A DNA stretch of 6,362 nt from Gallionella sp. (GTDB taxonomy: Bacteria; Pseudomonadota; Gammaproteobacteria; Burkholderiales; Gallionellaceae). Within the stretch, counting starts at the first letter, position 1. Each line of letters opens with the position of its first letter. Shown here one piece after another: positions 1-5,079 of the stretch. The notes beneath the pieces are model-generated. The model did not search any database. It worked only from the letters and a program-made list of their open reading frames with translations, and was not told where the DNA came from. A program made the translations under genes and the position numbers. The DNA lies in contig SCPW01000158.1 of the NCBI GenBank assembly GCA_004298605.1, forward strand, positions 1-6,362, read 5' to 3'.

Positions 1-1524
1 GTAGGGAAGTGCGGTGCTAAGATCGCCAGCAAATTCTGTGACGCTGGAACTGACGGCAACCTGGTTTGCCCGCGCAAAATCCAGATAGGCTTGTGTGCCA
101 AATGAAAGCGTCTGCGCGCCCGCCGTCACGATGCCCAAGGCGTCGCCGCGCTGGAGCGCGGCATCGAGGCTCATCAGGCTGAGGATGCTGCTGCCGACGT
201 TGGCAGCGCCGGAGAGGGTGTAGTTGCCGGGTACGCCATTTGTCGAGGTGAGGGTATTTGCGAGCCGCAGGCCAGAAGCTGTGACCGGCAGCGGGTTGCC
301 GGACTGGATGGCTTTGATCAGGGAGAGGGCGTCGATCAGCGTTGGACCGTAAGCGGTGACAGCGTTGGCGAGGGTTTGGGCGCCGGTGGGGTGGGCGGCG
401 TCGAATTTGATGAGTTGTTCAGTTTGGCTACCGTCGCTGTTTTTCCGGGAGACGTTAATTTGGTCGATCTGCCCATCGGCGTTGCTGTCTGTGCTGATGG
501 TCACGGCGCTGCTGTTGCCCTGCGACATGGTGCAACTCTTTATTGGCTCACCGGCTTGAGCCAAGGTGCATTGCGGCGGGGCATCCTTTGTCGCACCCGG
601 GGTTAACGTGATTACCGTGGATTGATCCGGTGTAGATACCGTGTACTTGTCCCCGTTTTTGTCGACTACCGCCACGACTTTGCCAGTCGCATCGGTAAAT
701 ACCGGTACGGTGTGCGATGTTCCTTCATAAGGCCAGAGTTGTCCCGTGGCTTGCTCCCAGGACATCGTATCCATTTTGAGCGAGCCGTTTTGCAATGCGT
801 CGCCCAGCGCGGCGGAAATCCACATGGCGCGCTCGATGCCCGCAGAGGGATGGCTGTCGAGAATATTGGCAACTGAGCCGAAACCCAGTAACGATAATAC
901 GGGGCCGCCCAGCATTGCCCCCGCCGCCCCAACTAGCAGTGGGACGATGCTCGGGTCGGACAGGTTGACGATGGACTGTGTGCCGCCGATGTGGCTATCG
1001 ACAGCCGAAATGGCGCTGCCCTGGCTGGTGTAATTCATGAAGGCGGCGGCATCCTGATTTCCGGTGGGTTGCCCGTAGAGCGCAGCCGCCTGTGCGAAAC
1101 CATCCGACTGCGTTACACCGTTCGCACCGGGTGCATCGAACGTTGCACCATCCAGGCCGAACATCCGAGCCATGACCTGCGCGATTCCGCCCCCCAAGGA
1201 GTGGCCGGTGACGAGGACGTTGTCTTTGCCATATATTTCGATAAATCGATTTGTAAATGCAGCTGCATCGAAAAACTGCGGATGCCAGGAACCCGCGACA
1301 AAACTGCCATCGGCAGCCAGATCACCTTTCAAACCGTCTGTGCCGCGATAAGCAATGGCTACTTGACCCGCAGAGTTTTGATAGGCAACGGCATAGAAAC
1401 CATCTGGGTTTGGTGGGCTTACATCCAGAAGTGTCCACCCATTGAAATTCGCAGGCGGAGCATCGGAATACGACAGATTCGAGAATGTGCTCAGTTGGGC
1501 ATTAAATGTCAAATTGGTTGTCAT
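1..1524 (-). CDS. Class-3 lipase-like large protein, 3' end beyond window
   Basis: The frame is open for 508 codons from the ATG at 1524 to the window edge with no stop, so the C-terminus is missing. An AGAGGAG ribosome site precedes the ATG, 16 nt after the stop of the upstream gene. The first ~230 residues look like an alpha/beta hydrolase of the lipase class 3 / DUF2974 type: AYRGTD (58-63) fits the oxyanion-side strand, GHSLGG (107-112) is the nucleophile elbow with Ser109, FDAPG (129-133) follows, and His225 in DSHPS is a candidate catalytic histidine. There is no signal peptide. Residues 345-375 hold a DSNADGQID stretch resembling calcium-binding or EF-hand-like linkers of secreted proteins. 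Residues 395-508 are alternating hydrophobic helices. An extracellular (phospho)lipase exported by a type I system with C-terminal RTX repeats is my inference; no GGxGxD repeats are visible here. The lipase fold is fairly sure, the substrate unknown. Confidence 0.85.
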   Translation of the reverse strand, partial: MTTNLTFNAQLSTFSNLSYSDAPPANFNGWTLLDVSPPNPDGFYAVAYQNSAGQVAIAYRGTDGLKGDLAADGSFVAGSWHPQFFDAAAFTNRFIEIYGKDNVLVTGHSLGGGIAQVMARMFGLDGATFDAPGANGVTQSDGFAQAAALYGQPTGNQDAAAFMNYTSQGSAISAVDSHIGGTQSIVNLSDPSIVPLLVGAAGAMLGGPVLSLLGFGSVANILDSHPSAGIERAMWISAALGDALQNGSLKMDTMSWEQATGQLWPYEGTSHTVPVFTDATGKVVAVVDKNGDKYTVSTPDQSTVITLTPGATKDAPPQCTLAQAGEPIKSCTMSQGNSSAVTISTDSNADGQIDQINVSRKNSDGSQTEQLIKFDAAHPTGAQTLANAVTAYGPTLIDALSLIKAIQSGNPLPVTASGLRLANTLTSTNGVPGNYTLSGAANVGSSILSLMSLDAALQRGDALGIVTAGAQTLSFGTQAYLDFARANQVAVSSSVTEFAGDLSTALPY

Positions 1525-1540
1525 GCTTCAGCTCCTCTGG

Positions 1541-2458
1541 CTAATTTGATTGCTGGGGTTGATTCTTCAGGCCTTCAAAAACCTTCTTGAAGTGCGCCTC
1601 ATTTTTGGTGGCATTGGCCTGAATTATTTCTTTGATGCGGATATGCAAAGATTCCGGCATGGGCACTGAGACAAGGGCGAGCTCTGGATTTTTCAAGTCA
1701 GTAAGTGTTTTTGCGGCTGATGACGGAAGCCAGAGCTTGTCTATGGTTTGACAGCTATCTGGGAAGCTAACCAAGCTGATGTCTTTAAATACTTCTTGAT
1801 CGTAGACACCAATTTGGGCTCGCCCTATGCTGATAGAACCATAGCTCATCCAGTCAATTTCTTCCCCTGTAGCAGGGTCGGCAAAAGGGCTCAGCAAAAT
1901 CGAGCCTCTTCGCGGTCTTTGAATTGGATTAACTCTGAAATTTTCGATAAACCAGACCGAGCTCCGCCTTTGCTCAAAGTCGGTTTGCCGAATACCTTTT
2001 TTCCACGGCAGGGGATGCTTTTTGTTGTCGAAGTACAGGTCGATATAACAGAAGACCACATCCTCTCTGCATGAGTTCGGGTTGCCTCCCCAGCCGCAGG
2101 ATTTGTAGTACGGCTCCATCCTAAACGCAACGGCTTCTGCCCCCTGCAAATCCGGCGCGATCCATTCCTTCGGCATCTTGAAACGCTCGGCAAACTTTGC
2201 GGTGTATGCCCAAATATTCGGATCGATAGAATGTACCTGTCGCCTGTTGATATTGCGCGCGGCATAGCTGTCGTCATCGGGCGGTGACTCTCTGGACCAG
2301 GTGACCTTGGGCTCGGGCTGCGCGGTTGGTGGCTCACCGCCCGTGGTCGCAGGCTGGGCATAGGCCAAGCCTGCGCCAAACAGGCCGAATAGTATCGCTA
2401 ATGTCATAAAGCGCTTTTGTATTTTCATAAAACTCGAAAGTGTCAATTCGTTTCTCAT
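1541..2458 (-). CDS. Secreted hypothetical protein with four cysteines
   Basis: A 305-residue protein of unrecognised family. The ATG at 2458 overlaps the TGA of the preceding remnant frame (ATGA) and has a GGTGAG ribosome site 6 nt upstream, so I keep it. A second ATG at 2428 (MKIQKRF) gives a more classical signal peptide but has a poor ribosome site. Either way there is a basic n-region, a hydrophobic core (about 17-32) and an AYA|QP cleavage site near residue 34, then a Pro-rich linker (36-60). The mature part has conserved-looking blocks: IWAYTAKFAERFKMPKEW (82-99), CGWGGNPNSC (121-130), YIDLYFD (138-144). Cysteines 121, 130, 137 and 236 could form two disulfides in the periplasm. It lies 16 nt upstream of the lipase gene, so a role as periplasmic immunity or accessory partner of that lipase is plausible, but this is inference from position only. 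Confidence 0.8.
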   Translation of the reverse strand: MRNELTLSSFMKIQKRFMTLAILFGLFGAGLAYAQPATTGGEPPTAQPEPKVTWSRESPPDDDSYAARNINRRQVHSIDPNIWAYTAKFAERFKMPKEWIAPDLQGAEAVAFRMEPYYKSCGWGGNPNSCREDVVFCYIDLYFDNKKHPLPWKKGIRQTDFEQRRSSVWFIENFRVNPIQRPRRGSILLSPFADPATGEEIDWMSYGSISIGRAQIGVYDQEVFKDISLVSFPDSCQTIDKLWLPSSAAKTLTDLKNPELALVSVPMPESLHIRIKEIIQANATKNEAHFKKVFEGLKNQPQQSN

Positions 2459-2484
2459 GCGACTCTCACCATCTCAAACACCGC

Positions 2485-2563
2485 ATCATTCGCCGCCCCA
2501 AAATAATTCGCATCCGGGTTCTTAAATAAAGGGGACAGATTTATTTTCTCAATCATTGGCCGC
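2485..2563. repeat. 12-bp direct repeat flanking a 55-bp segment
   Basis: ATCATTCGCCGC at 2485-2496 recurs as ATCATTGGCCGC at 2552-2563 (11 of 12 identical), spaced 67 bp. On the minus strand both encode the same residues (GAAND) in two different frames. The segment between them shifts the frame of the hydrolase remnant by one base. It may be a short insertion with duplicated ends or a deletion/duplication scar. Confidence 0.5.
2524..2546. repeat. Short inverted repeat around GGGGACAGA
   Basis: AAATAAA (2524-2530) and TTTATTT (2540-2546) are perfect 7-bp arms around a 9-nt loop GGGGACAGA. The string GGGGACAGATTTATTTTC is one I recognise as a widespread dispersed motif, often seen near IS200-like REP-associated tyrosine transposase (RAYT) genes. 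That association comes from memory and was not searched. No transposase is in the window, so this would be a stray copy or footprint. Confidence 0.4.
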
Positions 2564-2826
2564 ACCTGCCCTCGTAATTTCTTCATGCAGCGCTCCAATC
2601 GCCGTGCTTTGCAGGTCGCCAGAGTAGGCTGGATTACTCGACATATTGTTGGTGCCGTCAAACCCAGCCCAGAAGGTGAAGGTGTTGGGTGCGACAGGTA
2701 CAGTGACAGCCGATGAAATGGTGCTTCCCGCTGTCTGTACTGCGTTAATATCGGCTTGACCTACGATTTGCGTGGCGTCTGACATGGCAATGCTCCGTCT
2801 AAATTTTAAAATTTATGTTGGAATGA

Positions 2827-3363
2827 TTATTTGGCTTGATCTGGATAAATCTGCACCTTTTTTTGGCGCTCATACCCTCTCAGTTCTCCAGGTGGATAAT
2901 CATGCTTCGGGTCATATGGCCAGACTAAATAAATGTACAGTTGTGTACCTCGAACAACGAAATGAATTCTTAACCCCGTAATATCTGCAGGCAGGCGCGA
3001 GCGCAGATCGACTCTGTCTTCATAGGTGCCGAGATATTCCGGCAACAACTTGCCGGGCTTCTTGACGCGCCATTTGACGTATAAAAAATCGCCGCGTAGG
3101 AGTGACCCATAGATGTTCTCTCCTCCAAAAGTTTGCCCCATGTTGATCCGTTCTCTTTCAGCTCTGACGCCTGCGTGCCTGGCGTTGCTGTACTGATAAT
3201 CCAGCACCTCGACATTCGGGCTATCTCTCATCGTGTCAAAGCTGAACGTATGTGCTTGGTAAACATCCTTATCCATGATTCCTCCCGTTGCGCAGGCGGT
3301 TAAGCCGAATAACATCAAGCTGGCGAATAAACATTTCAAACTCCTTGGTTGTATATTTTTCAT
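2827..3363 (-). CDS. Outer-membrane type lipoprotein, unknown function
   Basis: A 178-residue protein. Its ATG at 3363 overlaps the TGA of the preceding micro-ORF (ATGA), with GGGAG 9 nt upstream. The N-terminus is a lipoprotein signal: basic MKNIQPRSLK, a hydrophobic stretch (11-22) and the lipobox LTAC with Cys24. Alanine follows the cysteine rather than aspartate, consistent with outer-membrane sorting. The mature part is mostly beta-prone: RGDFLYVKWRVK (about 90-101), YEDRVDLRSRLPADI (about 114-128), then IHFVVRGTQLYIYLVWP (about 133-149), ending in a charged tail. I recognise no named domain. It sits directly upstream of the hydrolase remnant and two genes before the lipase. Lipoproteins in such positions can be immunity proteins against secreted lipases, which would fit, but nothing in the sequence proves it. 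Confidence 0.8.
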   Translation of the reverse strand: MKNIQPRSLKCLFASLMLFGLTACATGGIMDKDVYQAHTFSFDTMRDSPNVEVLDYQYSNARHAGVRAERERINMGQTFGGENIYGSLLRGDFLYVKWRVKKPGKLLPEYLGTYEDRVDLRSRLPADITGLRIHFVVRGTQLYIYLVWPYDPKHDYPPGELRGYERQKKVQIYPDQAK

Positions 3364-3437
3364 TGAATCAAGCTCCCAATAATTCCGGCAACCGGTGATT
3401 GACCACTGCTTTTTTTTGCATCCCGCTTCTCGCTCAT
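3360..3437 (-). CDS. Micro-ORF between GNAT fragment and lipoprotein
   Basis: A 25-residue frame, MSEKRDAKKSSGQSPV followed by a short hydrophobic end (AGIIGSLIQ). The ATG at 3437 has a GAGGA ribosome site 7 nt upstream, and the stop overlaps the lipoprotein ATG (ATGA). A longer start at 3488 (MNAM) overlaps the GNAT-fragment stop and gives 42 residues. The equivalent place after the intact GNAT gene also holds an MNAM frame and then a well-placed ATG. It may be a translational-coupling leader for the lipoprotein or the stump of a larger gene. No function is recognised. Confidence 0.35.
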   Translation of the reverse strand: MSEKRDAKKSSGQSPVAGIIGSLIQ

Positions 3438-3484
3438 GCCATTTTCCTCATCTCCAAACAGCGCACCATTCAATCTCATCGCGT

Positions 3485-3664
3485 TCATTTCCCGCCCCCC
3501 AACACCAGCGAATAATTCCCGCCTGTCTGCTGGAAGCCGAGCTTGTGCAGGAAGCTGTCCATTTGCGGGAGATCGGTTCCGCTGTTGATGCCCACCGCCA
3601 GTTCGTAAACCCCGCGGTTCTCCGCCCATTTCTTGAAGGCGGTCAGCAGCTTCAGGCCCGCGCC
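3485..3664 (-). pseudogene. Truncated second GNAT acetyltransferase copy
   Basis: This segment encodes 59 residues matching the C-terminal 59 of the intact GNAT at 4570-5040, with only six substitutions (53 of 59 identical) and a conserved stop context (GGGGGCGGGAAATGA). Similarity starts at the GAG of acetyl-CoA motif A and stops abruptly on the far side, where the toxin-antitoxin segment begins. The N-terminal ~97 residues, including the substrate-side half, are absent, so no working acetyltransferase is expected. Many differences from the intact copy are synonymous, so the duplication is old and the sequence was under protein-level selection before truncation. The frame is open further upstream, antisense to the toxin-antitoxin pair and through to 4573, but that extension has no homology to GNAT. 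Confidence 0.8.
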
Positions 3665-3695
3665 GACTCCATCGTCATTAGCAAGGTTGTCGGCA

Positions 3696-3723
3696 TTGAC
3701 TTTAGTAACATATTTGTTATGAT
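3696..3723 (+). promoter_or_regulatory. Sigma-70 promoter of the toxin-antitoxin pair
   Basis: The -35 box TTGACT (3696-3701), a 16-nt spacer and the extended -10 TGT-TATGAT (3715-3723) give a near-consensus promoter. Transcription should begin at about 3728-3731, at or within three bases of the toxin ATG (3731), so the toxin would be translated from a leaderless message. Confidence 0.65.
3706..3719. promoter_or_regulatory. Palindromic operator candidate for the antitoxin
   Basis: TAACA-TATT-TGTTA is a perfect 5+4+5 inverted repeat lying between the -35 and -10 boxes and touching the -10. Xre-type antitoxins commonly bind such sites to repress their own operon, so this is the likely autoregulatory operator. 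Binding is inferred. Confidence 0.5.
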
Positions 3724-3730
3724 TCGCACC

Positions 3731-4066
3731 ATGAGTTATTCGATCCATTACTACAGCGCGTCTGTTCAGGAGGTCATTCTGGGTTTGCCCGCCACGCTGC
3801 AAGCTCGCTATATCGGGCTGACAGATCGGATGCGGGTCGTCGGCGCAAATCTGGGCGAGCCACACACCAAGGCGATGGGCGACGGTCTGTTCGAATTGCG
3901 ATTGATTGGAGCCGAAGGAATTGCGCGTGTAATGTATTGCACGCTGTCCGGTCGGCGAATTGTGATGTTGCACGGGTTTATCAAGAAAACCCAAAAAACG
4001 CCGCATGCGGAATTGAATACCGCAATACGGCGCATGAAGGAGGTTAAACATGTTGAAGCACGATGA
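3731..4066 (+). CDS. Gp49-like / RelE-type toxin of a type II TA system
   Basis: A 111-residue protein with the pattern of the phage-derived Gp49-like (DUF891) branch of the RelE/ParE/HigB superfamily, which includes ribosome-dependent mRNA interferases. Visible family blocks are ILGLPATLQARY (about 17-28), PHTKAMGDGLFELRLIG (about 45-61), EGIARVMYC (about 63-71), GRRIVMLHGFIKKTQKTP (75-92) and a final RRMKEV helix. The start at 3731 is chosen because the ATG at 3719 lies inside the -10 box and would not be in the transcript. There is no Shine-Dalgarno site, consistent with leaderless translation. The stop overlaps the antitoxin start by 17 nt; toxin-first order is usual in this branch. The pair is on the strand opposite to all its neighbours and separates two GNAT copies, as expected of a mobile accessory cassette. 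Confidence 0.88.
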   Translation: MSYSIHYYSASVQEVILGLPATLQARYIGLTDRMRVVGANLGEPHTKAMGDGLFELRLIGAEGIARVMYCTLSGRRIVMLHGFIKKTQKTPHAELNTAIRRMKEVKHVEAR

Positions 4067-4343
4067 GTTAAGAGCCAGGATGTTGAAAAATCCTGCTGTT
4101 CGTAAAGAGTATGAACGGCTGGAAAGAGAGGAATTTGCCTTGCTGGATTTACTGCTGGAGGCGCGGCACGAAGCGGGATTGACGCAAGCACAAGTGGCAG
4201 AGCGCATGGGAACGCAAGCACCGGCAGTGGCGCGGCTGGAACGCGCGCTCGCTTCGGGCAAACATTCACCCTCGGTCGCAACGATCAGGCGGTATCTGGC
4301 GGCCTGCGGCAAGCAGTTGGTGGTGGATACTTGCCCGGCATAA
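4050..4343 (+). CDS. Xre-family HTH antitoxin
   Basis: A 97-residue DNA-binding antitoxin that should neutralise the toxin encoded just upstream and repress the shared promoter. The N-terminal part (1-35) is charged and helical (RKEYERLEREEFALLDLLLEA). Residues about 37-90 form a Cro/C1-type helix-turn-helix: AGLTQAQVAERMGTQAPAVARLERAL, then HSPSVATIRRYLAACGKQLVV. A strong AAGGAGG site (4037-4043) lies 6 nt before the ATG inside the toxin gene, whereas the toxin has none. This suggests much stronger antitoxin translation, as expected for a TA pair. The family is clear; the exact subtype (HigA-like) is a guess. Confidence 0.88.
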   Translation: MLKHDELRARMLKNPAVRKEYERLEREEFALLDLLLEARHEAGLTQAQVAERMGTQAPAVARLERALASGKHSPSVATIRRYLAACGKQLVVDTCPA

Positions 4344-4379
4344 CTTTTTGTTGACCCGGTGCGATTTATCCAAGAATCT

Positions 4380-4443
4380 GTTCGCATTGAGCTTGTCGAA
4401 ATGTGAACGGATTCGTGTGCTTCGACAGGCTCAGCACGAACGG
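4380..4443. repeat. REP-like inverted hairpin pair (REPIN-like)
   Basis: Two imperfect palindromes lie head to head. The first (4380-4408) has the arms GTTCGCATT/AATGTGAAC around GAGCTTGTCGA. The second (4412-4440) has TTCGTG/CACGAA ends. Their cores, GAGCTTGTCGAA and (reverse complement) GAGCCTGTCGAA, match at 11 of 12 bases in opposite orientation. The core string is one I recognise as a dispersed extragenic repeat in many proteobacteria, whose readthrough gives peptides such as RAEPVEA. It begins 37 bp after the antitoxin stop and may also end that transcript, though there is no T-run. Copy number elsewhere in the genome cannot be seen. Confidence 0.7.
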
Positions 4444-4450
4444 AAATCAC

Positions 4451-4525
4451 GTTCAATTTGTGCCGGATCAATAGTTGCAACGTGTTGTCTTTAATGATGC
4501 GAGGCTTGGTAGTTTTGCTCCCCAT
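4451..4525 (-). pseudogene. Truncated small ORF after the GNAT gene
   Basis: The ATG at 4525 follows an excellent GGGAGGACGC ribosome site and lies 44 nt after the GNAT stop. It opens a frame starting MGSKTTKPRIIKDN and reading through LQLLIRHKLN to about 4451. Beyond that the reading enters the REP-like pair and then the antisense of the toxin-antitoxin genes, so the original 3' part has probably been lost. A further ATG at 4573 (MNAM) overlaps the GNAT stop. The quality of the ribosome site argues that a real gene began here. The product is not recognised. Confidence 0.35.
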
Positions 4526-4569
4526 GCGTCCTCCCTCAGCCTCCACACTCTCGCATAAACCCATGGCGT

Positions 4570-5040
4570 TCATTTTCCGCCCCCCAACACCATCGAATAA
4601 TTCCCGCCCGTCTGCTGGAAGCCGAGCTTGCGCAGGAAGCTGTCTATTTTTGGGAGATCAGTTCCGCTGTTGATGCCCACTGCCAGTTCAAATACTCCAC
4701 GATTTTCTGCCCATTTTTTGAAGGCAGTTAGCAACTTGATCCCGGCACCCCCCATGCGTTTTTCGGGCAGCACGTCGTAGTGGATAACACTCGCCACCAG
4801 CTTGTCCGAAAAGAAATGGCTTTCCACACAGCCGATCAATCCACCAACCGGCACCCCGGCCTCATCTACAGCAACGAAAAAGCAATGCGTGCCGCGTGGG
4901 TTTTCGATGACGGCCTGCAGGTTGGCAGCCACCCGTTCCGGGTTGTAGTCATAGGCACGAAACCGGGTCAGTTCATGGAAGGTACGTGCCATCCCTACGA
5001 AGGTGGGGATGTCGTCCAGGGTGGCAAAGCGAATTTTCAT
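4570..5040 (-). CDS. GNAT family N-acetyltransferase
   Basis: A 156-residue protein of normal length for a single GNAT domain, transferring an acetyl group from acetyl-CoA to an unknown amine. The N-terminus MKIRFATLDDIPTFVGMA is the typical first strand and helix. FFVAVDEAGVPVGGLIGC (54-71) forms the central strands. HYDVLPEKRMGGAGIKLL (87-104) is motif A, with R95-M-G-G-A-G100 binding the pyrophosphate. SFLRKLGFQQTGGNYSMVL (134-152) is the usual C-terminal strand pair. The ATG at 5040 is 39 nt after the acyltransferase stop, with only a weak GAG ribosome site, suggesting cotranscription and perhaps coupling. A truncated paralogue lies at 3485-3664. The domain is certain. Its substrate is unknown, and modification of the locus's toxin or of a partner protein is only a positional guess. 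Confidence 0.9.
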   Translation of the reverse strand: MKIRFATLDDIPTFVGMARTFHELTRFRAYDYNPERVAANLQAVIENPRGTHCFFVAVDEAGVPVGGLIGCVESHFFSDKLVASVIHYDVLPEKRMGGAGIKLLTAFKKWAENRGVFELAVGINSGTDLPKIDSFLRKLGFQQTGGNYSMVLGGGK

Positions 5041-5079
5041 GCTGTTTTTCTCGAGATCAATTTTTGGTTACTCCAATGA

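Larger units (their letters stand above)
2455..2785 (-). pseudogene. Alpha/beta-hydrolase (DUF2235/Tle1-like) gene remnant
   Basis: The ATG at 2785 has a GGAGC ribosome site and lies 41 nt after the lipoprotein stop. It opens a 78-residue frame ending at 2549. Residues 36-46 read TFTFWAGFDGTNN-like, the strand plus DGT-N signature that begins DUF2235/Tle1-type hydrolases and related phospholipase effectors. The rest of that fold, including a GxSxG elbow, is absent. A second frame (in use from about 2520 to 2455) ends with GAANDAVFEMVRVA and overlaps the next ATG as ATGA, as a genuine gene end would. The two frames are offset by one base. Removing one 67-bp repeat unit (2485-2496 against 2552-2563) would join them into a single 87-residue frame. 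I read this as a gene that lost its core and was further disrupted. A real short protein of 78 residues cannot be excluded. Confidence 0.55.

Noticed and set aside
991..1590. 199-codon plus-strand open frame
   Set aside because: It lies antisense to the lipase gene, lacks a ribosome site, and its translation has no domain-like character; the minus frame has the GHSLGG motif and a good start.
1891..2379. 162-codon minus frame inside the secreted protein gene
   Set aside because: Shifted-frame shadow of the 305-residue protein, Arg/Ser/Pro-rich, with no ribosome site.
3395..3730. N-terminal extension of the toxin frame to 3395
   Set aside because: It is antisense to the GNAT fragment and micro-ORF, has no resemblance to the toxin family, and lies upstream of the clear promoter at 3696-3723.
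4380..4443. CRISPR repeat or rho-independent terminator
   Set aside because: There are only two units in inverted orientation, without spacers, and no T-run follows the hairpins; a REP-type element explains it better.
3665..4450. Insertion sequence or transposon carrying the TA pair
   Set aside because: No transposase, no matching terminal inverted repeats and no target duplication could be found at the edges; only the displaced GNAT fragment hints at insertion.
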